Of a stretch of 50,130 nt of DNA, positions 34,430 to 48,339 are shown piece after piece (position 1 is the first letter of the stretch; the number at the start of each line of letters is the position of its first letter). The stretch is from Bacillus sp. Marseille-Q3570 (GTDB lineage Bacteria > Bacillota > Bacilli > Bacillales > Fictibacillaceae): positions 1-50,130 of the forward strand of contig NZ_CAMGYZ010000024.1 of the NCBI RefSeq assembly GCF_946151055.1, written 5' to 3'. The translations under genes and the position numbers were made by a program. A model generated the notes under the pieces. It saw only the letters and a program-made list of their open reading frames with translations, searched no databases and was not told where the DNA came from.

Positions 34430-35530
34430 CTACATCGTCGTATACGTTTGATATTGATGGTCCTCTAAACAAGCTTTCGCCTGCTGCCGGTCTTCATCCG
34501 ACCTGAAGCTGAGCCTCAACACCCCATATACATCTTCACGTGCTTCAATGATCCGGATATTGGTGATGCTGATTTTTTCTTTTGCTAATAGAGTTGTTAC
34601 ATCTGATATCACACCGACGTGATCGGCAACATCAATATAAAGGTCATGGAATGCAAGAATCGCACCTTTCGATCCAGTCGGCATTGCATCCCTATATTTT
34701 TTAGCACTTAAGAAATAATCATAGATTTCATCGCCGTCACCGCGAGCGACTAACCGTTTTACACTTTCCATTTCCTTTCCCCATTCGTCTAACAGGGATA
34801 AAAGGATCTGACGATTATGCCGGACGATGTCACGCCACATGGAAGGGCTGCTTGAGGCGATTCTGGTTATGTCTTTGAAACCCCCTGCTGCCAGCCTGGT
34901 CACATGTTCGTTCCGATGTGCATGACTTTTCACCTGACGTACGAGGCTTGCCGCCATCACATGCGGAAAATGGCTGATGATCCCGGTGACGAGATCATGC
35001 TCTTCCGGTTCCATCATTTGAAAATTAGCCTTGGTCCCTTTGAGCCAGTCTTTTAGTTTATTGACCTGGCCCACTGTCGTCTTTTTAAAAACCGTCAGTA
35101 CATAAAACGCATTTTCAAAAAGATGGACCTTGGCACTTCCGACACCAGACTTGTGGGAACCAGCCATCGGATGCCCACCAATGAACGTAACCCCTTTATC
35201 ATATAACTGCTCTGCTTTTTTGACGATATTCACTTTTGTGCTGCCTACGTCCGTTATGATGACATTCTGTTTGAATTGGTAATGTCTGAACTCATCAAGC
35301 AGCTTGATTGTTTCTTCAACTGGAGCTGCAAGGATAATCAGATCTGCTTGTTCTGCTTCCGTTTGAAGTTCTGACGTATAATCGTCAATCACCTCAAGCC
35401 TTTTCGCAAGCATACAGTTTTCTTCGTTAGGATCATATCCAATTATCTTTACCTGGTGTTCTTTTTTGATCGCCAGTGCCAGCGATCCTCCTATCAACCC
35501 GACACCGACGAGCAAAACTCGTCTTTTCAC
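34430..35530 (-). CDS. tyrA: Prephenate dehydrogenase
   Basis: A 366-residue NAD enzyme turning prephenate into 4-hydroxyphenylpyruvate for tyrosine. N-terminal [17 protein letters not shown], the [16 protein letters not shown] active-site region, and [11 protein letters not shown]. The C-terminal ACT domain ([16 protein letters not shown]) suggests feedback control. GTG start 8 bases after AAGGAG. It lies 13 bp from hisC. Confidence 0.94.
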   Translation of the reverse strand: MKRRVLLVGVGLIGGSLALAIKKEHQVKIIGYDPNEENCMLAKRLEVIDDYTSELQTEAEQADLIILAAPVEETIKLLDEFRHYQFKQNVIITDVGSTKVNIVKKAEQLYDKGVTFIGGHPMAGSHKSGVGSAKVHLFENAFYVLTVFKKTTVGQVNKLKDWLKGTKANFQMMEPEEHDLVTGIISHFPHVMAASLVRQVKSHAHRNEHVTRLAAGGFKDITRIASSSPSMWRDIVRHNRQILLSLLDEWGKEMESVKRLVARGDGDEIYDYFLSAKKYRDAMPTGSKGAILAFHDLYIDVADHVGVISDVTTLLAKEKISITNIRIIEAREDVYGVLRLSFRSDEDRQQAKACLEDHQYQTYTTM

Positions 35531-35543
35531 TGGCTCGTACTCC

Positions 35544-36638
35544 TTATGATGTTAGTTTTATACTGGATGATCTGTCAGCTAGAAATTCCTTCAACAAGGT
35601 GATCAGTTCTTCATTATCTGCTTTTTTACCGACTGTAATCCGGATTCCGTCCTTGATCGGTCGTACGATATAGCCTCGTTGAATCAGATATTGAAAGATT
35701 TGTTCTTGATTTTGTTCAGGTTCGATATAGATGAAGTTCCCCTGTGAAGGATAATAAGGAACGTTATATCCATTACAAAACGCATATAACTGCTCGAGCC
35801 CTTCACGGTTTCGTCTCACACTTTCATCAACGAAACTTCCATCTTCCAATGCCGCCTGTGCAGCCATTTGTGCAAATTTTGATGTATTGAATGGTAGTCT
35901 TCCGATATCAAGATTTTTCATAAGTTTCTCATGACCGATTGCATAACCGATACGGAAAGCGGCGAGACCATAACCTTTTGAAAAAGTCCGCAATACGAGT
36001 AAATTATCGTATTCTTTGATCAGTTTCATGGCATCGGGATAATCCTCAGCTGTCACGTATTCATAATAAGCTTCATCAAGGACGACGATCGTATCATTCG
36101 GAATCGCTTCTAAAAACGACCGGAGTTCCGTTTCATTGGCGTATGTTCCTGTCGGATTATTCGGATTGCAGATCCATACAAGACTGGTCTGTCCATCCAC
36201 GGCTTGTTGCATACCCTCCAGATCATGACGACCTTCTTTCAGGGGTACGTCACGAATTTCTGCATTTTCAATTACGGCATGGTGTCTGAACTGCGGAAAA
36301 GTAAAAGAAGCCATGACTACGTTCGTTGCTGGAGATAAGAGTGACCGGCTGATCATCTGGATCATTTCATCCAAACCGCTGCTGAACAGCAGTTGATTTT
36401 CTTCGACACCCAGATGGTTTGCTACCTTTTCTCTCAACTCTTCAGCCCGGCTGTCCGGATAATGGGCATAATTGGAGATTGATTGTAAAGCTTCTGCAAC
36501 TTTCTCAGAGCATCCAAACGGATTCTCATTCGAAGCAAGGTTTACGATTCGAGTGAGACCAAGCTCCTTTTTCACATTATCAATTGATTTGCCTGGATCA
36601 TAAGCTTTTAGTGATAACATCTGTTTTTTCACTTTCAT
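35544..36638 (-). CDS. hisC: Histidinol-phosphate / aromatic aminotransferase
   Basis: A 364-residue fold-type I PLP enzyme. NLASNENPFGCSEKV, ICNPNNPTGTY, LDEAYYEYV and the Schiff-base lysine in RTFSKGYGLAAFRIGYAIG. In Bacillus HisC serves both histidine synthesis and the last step to Phe and Tyr, which explains its place in this operon. ATG at 36638 follows AGGAGGAG. Confidence 0.93.
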   Translation of the reverse strand: MKVKKQMLSLKAYDPGKSIDNVKKELGLTRIVNLASNENPFGCSEKVAEALQSISNYAHYPDSRAEELREKVANHLGVEENQLLFSSGLDEMIQMISRSLLSPATNVVMASFTFPQFRHHAVIENAEIRDVPLKEGRHDLEGMQQAVDGQTSLVWICNPNNPTGTYANETELRSFLEAIPNDTIVVLDEAYYEYVTAEDYPDAMKLIKEYDNLLVLRTFSKGYGLAAFRIGYAIGHEKLMKNLDIGRLPFNTSKFAQMAAQAALEDGSFVDESVRRNREGLEQLYAFCNGYNVPYYPSQGNFIYIEPEQNQEQIFQYLIQRGYIVRPIKDGIRITVGKKADNEELITLLKEFLADRSSSIKLTS

Positions 36639-36811
36639 AAAATCTCCTCCTATGCTCATTTATTAATTCACAAGCCCATTGTTGTGGCAGCTAGACATCA
36701 CTTCCATGCATTTTCGCTAAATCCGCAAACCCAACAAAACCTTTTGTTAAAATTATTCTTTTGACTCGCATTTTCCCGATAAAGTAATGTTTTTTTACAG
36801 ATCCGATTCGT

Positions 36812-37978
36812 TTAAAACAACCTTGCCTGTTCTTGATGTCGTTTTATATTTTCTTTGATTTTCTCGATCTGGTCATTTCCGAATTGGCTAACGATCGCTT
36901 CCGCCAGTTCCCAGGCTACGACTGCTTCAGCAACGACACTAGCTGCAGGAACAGCACAACTGTCTGATCGTTCGATACTTGCTTTAAATGGCTCTTTTGA
37001 TTCGATATCAATGCTTTGCAACGGCTTGTACAACGTCGGAATCGGCTTCATCACACCGCGTACAACAACAGGCATCCCGGTTGTCATACCACCTTCAAAT
37101 CCACCTGCATTGTTCGTTCCTCTCGTATATCCTTCCGCTTCGTTCCATAAGATTTCATCATGAACCTGGCTTCCTGGTTTTTCAGCAGCTTCAAATCCAA
37201 TACCGATCTCGACACCTTTAAAGGCATTGATGCTCATGACAGCACTTGCGAGTTTCGCATCCAGCTTACGGTCATAATGGACATAACTTCCGACGCCGAT
37301 CGGCATGCCTTCAACTACCACTTCTACAATCCCGCCGATCGAATCTCCATTTTCTTTTGCTTCATCTATCGCTCGCATCATTTTCTCTCCAGCTTCTGAA
37401 TCGAGGCATCGAACTGGAGAGTCTTCTGTGATCTTTTGTAAATCTTCGATGGATTCATAAGAAACTCGATCTGCTTTTACACCGCCGATTTCCATGACAT
37501 GTCCCGCAACTTTTATACCTAACTCAGCAAGAATTCGCTTTGCAACAGCCCCTGCTGCTACCCTGACCGTTGTTTCTCTTGCTGACGAACGCTCCAAAAC
37601 GTTCCGCATATCGCGATGTCCATATTTGATAGCACCATTCAAATCAGCATGCCCTGGCCGTGGTCTTGATATCTGGCGCTTTACATCCTCCTCATCTTCA
37701 ATCGGATCTGCACCCATGATTTTTTTCCAATGTTGAAAATCACGATTTTCGACCGTGAGGGTAATCGGTGAACCTAGTGTATATCCATGACGAACACCGC
37801 TTGAGATATTTACTTGGTCTTTCTCAATCTGCATTCGTCTTCCTCTGCCATATCCTTTTTGCCTTCTCGCTAATTCATGATTGATGTTTTCTTTCAGTAA
37901 TGATAAACCTGCTGGCACCCCTTCGATGATTGTTGTCAATTGAGGTCCATGAGATTCACCAGCTGTGAGGTATCTCAT
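36812..37978 (-). CDS. aroC: Chorismate synthase
   Basis: A 388-residue FMN-dependent enzyme that makes chorismate. Signatures: GESHGPQLT at the N-terminus, [37 protein letters not shown]-like [15 protein letters not shown], and [16 protein letters not shown] at 37978 after AAAGGGG; an upstream reading of 7 codons lacks a better site. First gene of the operon, 173 bp from the hisC start. A T-box and a repeat copy precede it. Called aroF in B. subtilis. Confidence 0.95.
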   Translation of the reverse strand: MRYLTAGESHGPQLTTIIEGVPAGLSLLKENINHELARRQKGYGRGRRMQIEKDQVNISSGVRHGYTLGSPITLTVENRDFQHWKKIMGADPIEDEEDVKRQISRPRPGHADLNGAIKYGHRDMRNVLERSSARETTVRVAAGAVAKRILAELGIKVAGHVMEIGGVKADRVSYESIEDLQKITEDSPVRCLDSEAGEKMMRAIDEAKENGDSIGGIVEVVVEGMPIGVGSYVHYDRKLDAKLASAVMSINAFKGVEIGIGFEAAEKPGSQVHDEILWNEAEGYTRGTNNAGGFEGGMTTGMPVVVRGVMKPIPTLYKPLQSIDIESKEPFKASIERSDSCAVPAASVVAEAVVAWELAEAIVSQFGNDQIEKIKENIKRHQEQARLF

Positions 37979-38022
37979 ACCATCCACCCCTTTCTCCACT
38001 AGTCAATTTATTGGTGTAAAGT

Positions 38023-38154
38023 AAAGAAAACCTGGCAATGCCATGCCATCGGCGTAGGCTGAGCCATTAGTTCCTCGAAAAAGCAATTGCTTTTCCTTCG
38101 TGCGGTGTATTGCTTCCGAAGCCAGTAGCTTGTGAACTTATACTTTCTTCAAGT
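38023..38154 (+). repeat. Dispersed intergenic repeat, copy C
   Basis: Starts AAAGAAAACCTGGCAATGCC, carries GGCGTAGGCTGAGCCATTAG, ends ACTTTCTTCAAGT. Longest of the three copies because of an inner insertion. It lies exactly between the T-box terminator and aroC, so it is part of the aro leader transcript. Confidence 0.6.
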
Positions 38155-38400
38155 ATAAAAAACGCCCCTGCTTTTATATCAGCAGGGACGATTGTAGTCG
38201 CGGTACCACCCTCATTACGGAATTATTCCGTCACTCATTCGGTTAACGGCCTTACCGTCTTTTTCAATCATCATTTATCAGTGATCAAAAAAGAAGCTCG
38301 AGGGTGAAATTCATGTTCATCTTTGTACTGATTTACACCAGCCATCAGCTCTCTATTACAGGGAGATCAACACTACTTGAATCCTGTCATTGCGTTTGAA
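38155..38400 (-). promoter_or_regulatory. T-box riboswitch, Phe specifier, for aroC-hisC-tyrA-aroA
   Basis: Minus strand has the T-box AGGGTGGTACCGCG (38214-38201) and a terminator CCCTGCT / AGCAGGG with TTTTTT (38190-38157). Stem I includes GAGAGC and GATGGCTGGTG elements and a specifier region GAATTTCACC giving TTC (or TTT), both Phe. Uncharged tRNA-Phe would favour the antiterminator. This links expression of the aromatic operon to phenylalanine supply. Confidence 0.88.
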
Positions 38401-38499
38401 TATTAGTTTATATAAAGTTTTAACACGGGAAGCGGACTTTGTAAAGCATAAATTTTCTAACTATTTTTTTGGATACGCTTACATCATTGGTACCAACAC

Positions 38500-38519
38500 T
38501 TTCGCGGTTTAAAGCGAAA
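38500..38519 (+). promoter_or_regulatory. Inverted repeat upstream of DAHP synthase promoter
   Basis: TTTCGC, 8 bp, GCGAAA, 20 bp upstream of the TTGACA. A palindrome TTGGTACCAA lies just before it (38488-38497). May be an operator for a regulator or for the divergent T-box promoter; no known consensus fits. Confidence 0.35.
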
Positions 38520-38539
38520 AATTTTCTGTAAATTTCCTG

Positions 38540-38569
38540 TTGACATAACTATATTCTTTCCTTTAAAGT
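38540..38569 (+). promoter_or_regulatory. Promoter of DAHP synthase/chorismate mutase gene
   Basis: TTGACA (38540-38545), 18-bp spacer, TAAAGT (38564-38569), 48 bp before the ATG. The -35 is perfect, the -10 weak. Confidence 0.5.
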
Positions 38570-38617
38570 CGTAAACAATATTCAAAATCTGAAAATCAAC
38601 CCAAAAGGAGTGGAGAA

Positions 38618-39694
38618 ATGGTGTCGAATGAATTAGAGGTACTGCGTGCAGAAATTGAGGATGTGAACTTGAAGATCTTAGAGCTTCTCAATGAACGGGG
38701 AGAAATCGTTCAAAAGATCGGTAAAGTTAAAGAAGCTCAGGGTATTAACCGATTTGATCCAGTAAGAGAGCGCCGGCTTCTAAACCTGGTATCAGAAAAC
38801 AACAATGGGCCATTTGAAACATCCACACTTCAACATATTTTCAAAACCATTTTCAAGGCGAGCTTAGAACTGCAAAAGGAAGATAACCGTAAAGCACTGC
38901 TCGTATCAAGGAAACGTAAGCCTGAAAACACCGTCATCAACGTAAAAGGTGAATTGATCGGAGACGGGAACCCACGTTTCGTAGCTGGGCCATGTGCCGT
39001 TGAAAGCTATGAACAGGTACGCCAGGTAGCAAAAGCGATGAAAGATCAAGGTCTGACATTGTTACGAGGAGGAGCCTTCAAACCACGTACATCCCCATAT
39101 GATTTCCAGGGGCTTGGTTTCGAAGGTCTAAAGATACTGCGTCAGGTAGCTAATGAATTCAATCTCGCAGTCGTAAGTGAAATCATGAATCCAAATGATC
39201 TTGAACAGGCGTTGGATTATGTTGATGTCATTCAGATCGGCGCACGAAACATGCAGAATTTCGACTTATTGAAAGCTGCTGGTTCAGTCGACAAACCAGT
39301 CCTCTTGAAACGCGGCATGTCTGCAACGATTGAAGAGTTCATGTATGCGGCAGAGTACATCATCTCGAAAGGGAATGAGAATGTCATCCTTTGTGAAAGA
39401 GGCATCAGGACGTACGAACGGGCAACAAGGAATACACTTGATATCTCTGCTGTCCCGATTTTGAAAAAGGAAACACATCTACCAGTCATGGTGGACGTTA
39501 CACACTCGACAGGTCGGAAAGACTTGTTACTTCCTGCAGCCCAGGCCGCTCTTGCCATCGGTACGGACGGGATCATGGCCGAAGTTCACCCGGATCCTGC
39601 AGTCGCTCTATCGGATTCTGCCCAACAGATGGACATTCCAGAGTTCATCGAGTTCATGCATAAGTTGAAGGCGAACCAGCCTGTCCACGCATAA
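38618..39694 (+). CDS. aroG: Bifunctional chorismate mutase / DAHP synthase
   Basis: A 358-residue enzyme, the exact length of B. subtilis AroA(G). An N-terminal AroQ-type chorismate mutase domain (residues ~1-90; [27 protein letters not shown]) acts as catalytic and sensor domain. The DAHP synthase barrel has [56 protein letters not shown] and [13 protein letters not shown]. It makes the first compound of the pathway and is inhibited by chorismate or prephenate in Bacillus. AAAAGGAG before the ATG. Monocistronic and divergent from aroC. Confidence 0.95.
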   Translation: MVSNELEVLRAEIEDVNLKILELLNERGEIVQKIGKVKEAQGINRFDPVRERRLLNLVSENNNGPFETSTLQHIFKTIFKASLELQKEDNRKALLVSRKRKPENTVINVKGELIGDGNPRFVAGPCAVESYEQVRQVAKAMKDQGLTLLRGGAFKPRTSPYDFQGLGFEGLKILRQVANEFNLAVVSEIMNPNDLEQALDYVDVIQIGARNMQNFDLLKAAGSVDKPVLLKRGMSATIEEFMYAAEYIISKGNENVILCERGIRTYERATRNTLDISAVPILKKETHLPVMVDVTHSTGRKDLLLPAAQAALAIGTDGIMAEVHPDPAVALSDSAQQMDIPEFIEFMHKLKANQPVHA

Positions 39695-39705
39695 AACTTC
39701 AAAAA

Positions 39706-39738
39706 CAGCGCTGAATTGATTTCAGCGCTGTTTTTTTA
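39706..39738 (+). terminator. Terminator of DAHP synthase gene
   Basis: Hairpin CAGCGCTGAA / TTTCAGCGCTG followed by TTTTTTTA. Confidence 0.88.
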
Positions 39739-39784
39739 TTGTGCTAAAAAGCACCTGAGATGTTTAACTTTTCCTTTTAAACAT

Positions 39785-39817
39785 AAAAAAATTCGTTACC
39801 CATTCAAGTAACGAATT
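39785..39817 (-). terminator. Terminator of tRNA-Ser(UGA)
   Basis: Minus strand hairpin ATTCGTTAC / GTAACGAAT with TTTTTTT, 53 bp after the tRNA. Confidence 0.8.
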
Positions 39818-39869
39818 TCAAAATTCACATACAATCTCCGTTGTAATATGCGCTGTGATTTTAAATAAA

Positions 39870-39962
39870 TGGAGGAGGTAGAGGGATTCGAACCCCCGCG
39901 GGCTGTTACACCCCTGGCGGTTTTCAAGACCGCTCCCTTCAGCCAGACTTGGGTATACCTCC
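39870..39962 (-). tRNA. tRNA-Ser(TGA)
   Basis: Complete class II tRNA with encoded CCA: acceptor GGAGGTA/TACCTCC, anticodon stem GCGGT/ACCGC with loop CTTGAAA (TGA, reads UCA), long variable arm and TTCGAAT T-loop. In B. subtilis a tRNA-Ser also follows serS. Confidence 0.96.
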
Positions 39963-39977
39963 GCACTGACAAAAACC

Positions 39978-40007
39978 ATTATATCATCGTAAAATTCGAT
40001 TCGTCAA
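39978..40007 (-). promoter_or_regulatory. Promoter of tRNA-Ser(TGA)
   Basis: Minus strand -35 TTGACG (40007-40002), 18-bp spacer, -10 TATAAT (39983-39978), 15 bp before the tRNA. Confidence 0.8.
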
Positions 40008-40061
40008 CCATAAAATCGACATTTTTTTTGAATACAAGTGAAAGGAAAGAATTTCAAAAAA

Positions 40062-40150
40062 ATAGCGGACACAGGAGACCTTATTTTGTCAAAATGCTCA
40101 GGTTAGGAAGAATTAGAGGACACCAGATTCCTTATTTAACAAAAATAAAG
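40062..40150 (+). repeat. GGACAC-type intergenic repeat pair
   Basis: Two imperfect units: GCGGACACAGGAGACCTTAT (40062) and AGGACACCAGATTCCTTATT (40117), each followed by an A/T-rich CAAAAAT-like end. I have seen similar GGACAC...CCTTATT repeats between Bacillus genes. It lies between tRNA-Ser and the TnpB element. No coding potential. Confidence 0.4.
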
Positions 40151-40232
40151 CTCAAGAGATGGCAGACTTTGAAGATGAGGTAAATTTCCCTTTGAACTCC
40201 CTTGGTTTCTTGTTGTACCTTTACAGCTTTAA

Positions 40233-42898
<2,666 letters not shown>

Positions 42899-42930
42899 TT
42901 ATTTATTAAAATGTAATTCAACTATCATCA

Positions 42931-43172
42931 AGACGAATCAGAAACAAGAAGTACAAGGCACGCAGGTTTTTAGGACCGGAGGAGTAGGTTGTAAATACGA
43001 CCTCCAAAAGCAAGTAACAAAGAAATTCGCAGCTTATCTCCGCTTAACTAGACGGGTTAGAAACGAGTAGTTCGAGGCACGAGGATTTTTTTAGTACCGG
43101 AGTGTATATCTAATACATGAGGATCTAAAAAAATCATGTAACGACGAAATGCGAAGATTATCACCCGTCTAG
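42931..43172. repeat. Tandem imperfect ~119-bp repeats in the serS leader
   Basis: Two copies (42931-43049, 43049-43172) share GAAACAAG/GAAACGAG, AAGGCACG/GAGGCACG, GGACCGGAG/GTACCGGAG, AAGTAACAAAGAAATTCGC/ATGTAACGACGAAATGCGA. The second is bounded by perfect inverted ends CTAGACGGGT / ACCCGTCTAG. It looks like a structured intergenic repeat duplicated in place. It lies between the T-box terminator and serS, so it is transcribed. Confidence 0.65.
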
Positions 43173-43182
43173 AAATAGAAAA

Positions 43183-43440
43183 ACTCCCGTCCCTTATCAA
43201 AAGAAGGGACGAGAGTTAACCCGCGTTGCCACCCTGGTTGTACCACCAAAAAGATAGTACCACTCAAGTAATGTAACGGTTACGAACCGAAAATACATAC
43301 TGAGGTTTCTCACCCGTTCCGCATTTTACTCAAGGATGGATTCACACGTTTCTTTGACCGATTTGCACCAACCATCGGCTCTCTTTACAAAGAATCCATG
43401 TTACTAATTCCTGTCACCATTCGATCTGAAAATGTGTTAG
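43183..43440 (-). promoter_or_regulatory. T-box riboswitch, Ser specifier, for serS
   Basis: Minus strand T-box AGGGTGGCAACGCGGG and terminator CTCTCGTCCCTT / AAGGGACGGGAG with TTTTT. Stem I has GAGAGC and GATGGTTGGTG elements, and the specifier region GAATCCATCC gives TCC (Ser). Uncharged tRNA-Ser stabilises the antiterminator and turns serS on. Confidence 0.92.
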
Positions 43441-43465
43441 TAGTAATTTACACTATTTCAAAATG

Positions 43466-44059
43466 TTATGCAACTGTTTTCTTCAACTCTTCTATCATTT
43501 CGACAAAATAGCCGTGCATTCTATGATCATCTGTCAATTCAGGATGGAAAGCACATGATAGAAAACGTCCCTGGCGAGCAGCAACAATTTTATCCTGGAA
43601 AGTTGCCAATACTTCAACATCCGGTCCAACAGATTCGATATACGGTGCGCGGATGAAGACGCCGATATAGTCTTCATCTCCTTTAAGCCCTTTGATTGTC
43701 AATGGTACTTCAAAACTTTCACGTTGACGGCCGAATCCGTTACGGTGAACACGCATGTCCATCACTTCAAGATGACCATGCTCTTGACCGATGATATCCT
43801 TTGCCATCAAAATCAATCCAGCACAAGTCCCGAAAACCGGTTTGCCAGATTTAGCGAAATCCTGTAAAGGCTTGAACATTTCATATTTATCGATCAATCG
43901 ACGCATCGTCGTACTTTCTCCACCAGGTACGACAAGCCCGTCGATCTCATTAAGATCCTCTACACGTTTGATAATTTTAACGTTTGCCCCACTCTCTTCA
44001 AGTGATCGAGCATGTTCACGGACTGCTCCTTGAAGGGCAAGAATACCAACTGTGACCAT
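43466..44059 (-). CDS. pdxT: Pyridoxal 5'-phosphate synthase, glutaminase subunit
   Basis: A 197-residue class I glutaminase (YaaE). Start [20 protein letters not shown], oxyanion and nucleophile [11 protein letters not shown] (Cys about residue 79), and HPELTDD with the His-Glu pair near the end. It gives ammonia to PdxS. Ribosome site AAAGGAG. It lies 24 bp after pdxS. Confidence 0.96.
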   Translation of the reverse strand: MVTVGILALQGAVREHARSLEESGANVKIIKRVEDLNEIDGLVVPGGESTTMRRLIDKYEMFKPLQDFAKSGKPVFGTCAGLILMAKDIIGQEHGHLEVMDMRVHRNGFGRQRESFEVPLTIKGLKGDEDYIGVFIRAPYIESVGPDVEVLATFQDKIVAARQGRFLSCAFHPELTDDHRMHGYFVEMIEELKKTVA

Positions 44060-44083
44060 TCTATGCTGTCTCCTTTACGCTTC

Positions 44084-44968
44084 TTACCATCCACGGTCTT
44101 GCATACGCTCTGATGGTTGAAGAGAAGAAATCTCGACACCTTTCATAGCCGTTCCAAGACCTTTAGACAATTTAGCGATTAAATCATAATCTTGATAATG
44201 AGTTGTCGCTTCAACAATCGCACGAGCGAACTTCTCAGGATTATCAGACTTGAATATTCCAGAGCCTACGAATACGCCATCTGCGCCTAGTTCCATCATC
44301 AATGCTGCGTCTGCTGGAGATGCGACACCGCCTGCAGCGAAGTTGACGACTGGAAGTCTTCCCTCTTTTTTGATCTGAAGGAGGATTTCGTATGGAGCTC
44401 CAAGATTTTTCGCTTCTGTCATAAGCTCGTCCTCACTCATACCGACCACTTTCTTGACTTGTGATTGGATCAGACGCATATGACGAACAGCTTCGACAAT
44501 ATTCCCTGTTCCTGGCTCACCTTTCGTACGAAGCATAGAAGCACCTTCACCGATACGACGGGTTGCTTCCCCAAGGTCACGTGCACCACATACGAATGGT
44601 ACAGTGAAGTCGCGCTTGTTCAAGTGGAAAACTTCATCAGCAGGAGTCAAAACTTCACTCTCATCAATATAGTCTGCACCAAGTGCCTCGAGTACACGCG
44701 CTTCGACAATATGTCCGATACGTGCTTTCGCCATCACCGGGATCGAAACCGCATTGATGACTTCTTCAACGATTGTTGGATCTGCCATACGCGCTACTCC
44801 ACCAGCTGCACGAATATCTGCAGGAACACGTTCAAGCGCCATTACGGCTACCGCACCTGCTTCTTCAGCGATTTTCGCTTGCTCTGCATTGACAACGTCC
44901 ATGATGACGCCGCCTTTTTGCATTTCTGCCATTCCACGTTTTACACGATCAGTACCTGTTTGTACCAT
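44084..44968 (-). CDS. pdxS: Pyridoxal 5'-phosphate synthase, lyase subunit
   Basis: A 294-residue TIM barrel (YaaD) that builds PLP from ribose 5-phosphate, glyceraldehyde 3-phosphate and ammonia. [40 protein letters not shown] with the catalytic Lys, and [20 protein letters not shown] are typical. GGGGG before the ATG. Operon pdxS-pdxT follows dacA as in B. subtilis, with its own upstream region of 270 bp. Confidence 0.97.
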   Translation of the reverse strand: MVQTGTDRVKRGMAEMQKGGVIMDVVNAEQAKIAEEAGAVAVMALERVPADIRAAGGVARMADPTIVEEVINAVSIPVMAKARIGHIVEARVLEALGADYIDESEVLTPADEVFHLNKRDFTVPFVCGARDLGEATRRIGEGASMLRTKGEPGTGNIVEAVRHMRLIQSQVKKVVGMSEDELMTEAKNLGAPYEILLQIKKEGRLPVVNFAAGGVASPADAALMMELGADGVFVGSGIFKSDNPEKFARAIVEATTHYQDYDLIAKLSKGLGTAMKGVEISSLQPSERMQDRGW

Positions 44969-45192
44969 GTATAATTCCCCCTATCAGTAGGTGTAATTTA
45001 GGTGTATTTCATTGATTCTTAAATCCTACACTATTGTATCACTTTTCAACACTCATGCCTATAAAGACGCTACGTTTGTACTTACTTAATCTATTGGTAA
45101 TGTTTGTTTATCATTGGCGCTTATTCATATTTGTTGATTTTTTTTTAGAATTTCCCTCTTTAAGAAAATCTTATGAACAAGTAAAGGTTATA

Positions 45193-45230
45193 GAAAAGGA
45201 ACTGACCCGATAGAGTCAGCCCCTTCTTAT
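45193..45230 (-). terminator. Terminator after dacA
   Basis: Minus strand hairpin GGGGCTGAC / GTCAGTTCC (two G-U pairs) followed by TTTTC. Positioned 10 bp after the dacA stop. Confidence 0.7.
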
Positions 45231-45239
45231 GCATTTTGG

Positions 45240-46586
45240 TTAAAACAATCCTTTGATCCCATTGACGACATTTGACCAGATATCACCGAAGAAACCACCG
45301 ATGCCGCGCATCATCAGAACAAACCAGTTTGCTTTTTCAACATCTGCCTGGGCAACAATCGGAACACTTGCTTTTTTCTTGGCAGCTTCACTTATGTAGC
45401 CATAGTCATCTTTCCCAGAATAAGCGAGTGACAACGTCCCGACTTGATCCCCTTTTTTGATAGGTGCAGTCAATTGTCCTTTATCATTCAATGCTTTTTT
45501 ATCCCATGTCGCCTTTGGTTTATATTTCTCTTCGTCACCATTGGCAATCACTGCTGAGAGCGCGTCAGTCGCCTTGACTTCCACTTCTTTTTCTTTCCCT
45601 TTTGTGACAGGTAAAGTCGCTTTATCTTTCACTTCATAATTTGCTTTTACGAGTTCTTGTTTTTGAAAATTGTTGAACCCATAATCCAAAAGCTTCTTGG
45701 TCTCTTCAAAACGTGAATTATATGAATCAGCTTTCATGACAACTGAAATCAGACGCATCCCGTTTCTTTGTGCAGTTCCAGTAAAAGAGTAACCTGCAAG
45801 TTCAGTGGAACCAGTCTTCAATCCATCAATTCCTTGGTATGCAAGTCCGTATCCCTGAGGATTACCTGGAATCATCCAGTTCCAGTTGATCATACGGTTC
45901 GCATCGTCTGTACCTTCTCTGAAGGTTTTTTCAGGTATTTTCGCCGTATCAAGGACTTCAGGATAATCGTTCAAAAGATGATAAGCCAATTTCGCTGTAT
46001 CACGAGCTGACATCATATTCATAGAATCAGCCTCGCCTTTTGGGTGTTCACCCTTCAGGTCACTGTTATTCAGTCCGGTGCTATTGTAGAATTCATATTT
46101 TTCCAAACCTAGTTCTTTCGCTTTTTCATTCATCATATCGACGAAGTTCGCTTCAGAACCTGCAACCGTCTCTGCGATCGCCATTGTAGCACCATTTGCA
46201 GAATAAATAGCAGCAGCTTCGAATAGTTCTTTAATTGTGTAATCCGGATCTGCATCTTTACGGAGCCAGACATTAGACAAACTTGAATCTTGAGAAACTT
46301 TATGTGCACGATCACTTATTTTAACGGGCGTATCCCAACTGATTTCTCCATTTTCAATTGCTTCTAAAACTAAGTATTCCGTCATCATTTTCGTCATGCT
46401 TGCTGGTGGCAACATTAAATCTGCATTTTTTTCAAACAAGATCTTTCCTGTTTCTGCATCAAGCAGAATGGCAGATTCAGCCTCCATTTGCAAGTCAGGA
46501 GCAGCATAACCTGTATTTGCATTTGATGTAACGACTCCAGTGACTACAAGTAACATAGCTAACGTTATGATGACTGTTCGTTTCAT
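45240..46586 (-). CDS. dacA: D-alanyl-D-alanine carboxypeptidase DacA (PBP5)
   Basis: A ~448-residue secreted penicillin-binding protein trimming the last D-Ala of peptidoglycan stem peptides. Signal peptide ending near NTGYAA, then active-site tetrad SMTK, SAN (YSANGATMAIAE) and KTG (GLKTGSTELAG). C-terminal PBP5 domain and an amphipathic tail (WFVLMMRGIGGFFGDIWSNV) for membrane binding. Start may be this ATG or a TTG four codons upstream (46598), which has GGAGG at 10 bases. Confidence 0.95.
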   Translation of the reverse strand: MKRTVIITLAMLLVVTGVVTSNANTGYAAPDLQMEAESAILLDAETGKILFEKNADLMLPPASMTKMMTEYLVLEAIENGEISWDTPVKISDRAHKVSQDSSLSNVWLRKDADPDYTIKELFEAAAIYSANGATMAIAETVAGSEANFVDMMNEKAKELGLEKYEFYNSTGLNNSDLKGEHPKGEADSMNMMSARDTAKLAYHLLNDYPEVLDTAKIPEKTFREGTDDANRMINWNWMIPGNPQGYGLAYQGIDGLKTGSTELAGYSFTGTAQRNGMRLISVVMKADSYNSRFEETKKLLDYGFNNFQKQELVKANYEVKDKATLPVTKGKEKEVEVKATDALSAVIANGDEEKYKPKATWDKKALNDKGQLTAPIKKGDQVGTLSLAYSGKDDYGYISEAAKKKASVPIVAQADVEKANWFVLMMRGIGGFFGDIWSNVVNGIKGLF

Positions 46587-46654
46587 TCGGTTTACCAACC
46601 TTTTTGCACCTCCAACCCTAAATACAACAAAGGTTATTGTACCATAAGAAAATC

Positions 46655-46687
46655 TAAAAAAATAGACAGTGGAAGACCCACTGTCTG
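46655..46687 (-). terminator. Terminator after guaB
   Basis: Minus strand perfect hairpin GACAGTGG / CCACTGTC followed by TATTTTTTT. Confidence 0.88.
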
Positions 46688-46757
46688 AAAAAAATCGAAA
46701 ATAGTAAAATCATCGTATCTTTTATAACAATTGTGTGACTAACGTCATGACAGTTCG

Positions 46758-48283
<1,526 letters not shown>

Positions 48284-48339
48284 GAATGCAGTAATAAGTT
48301 CGACTTTTCTTAAAATTTGCGCTATATGGATGTGAACTC

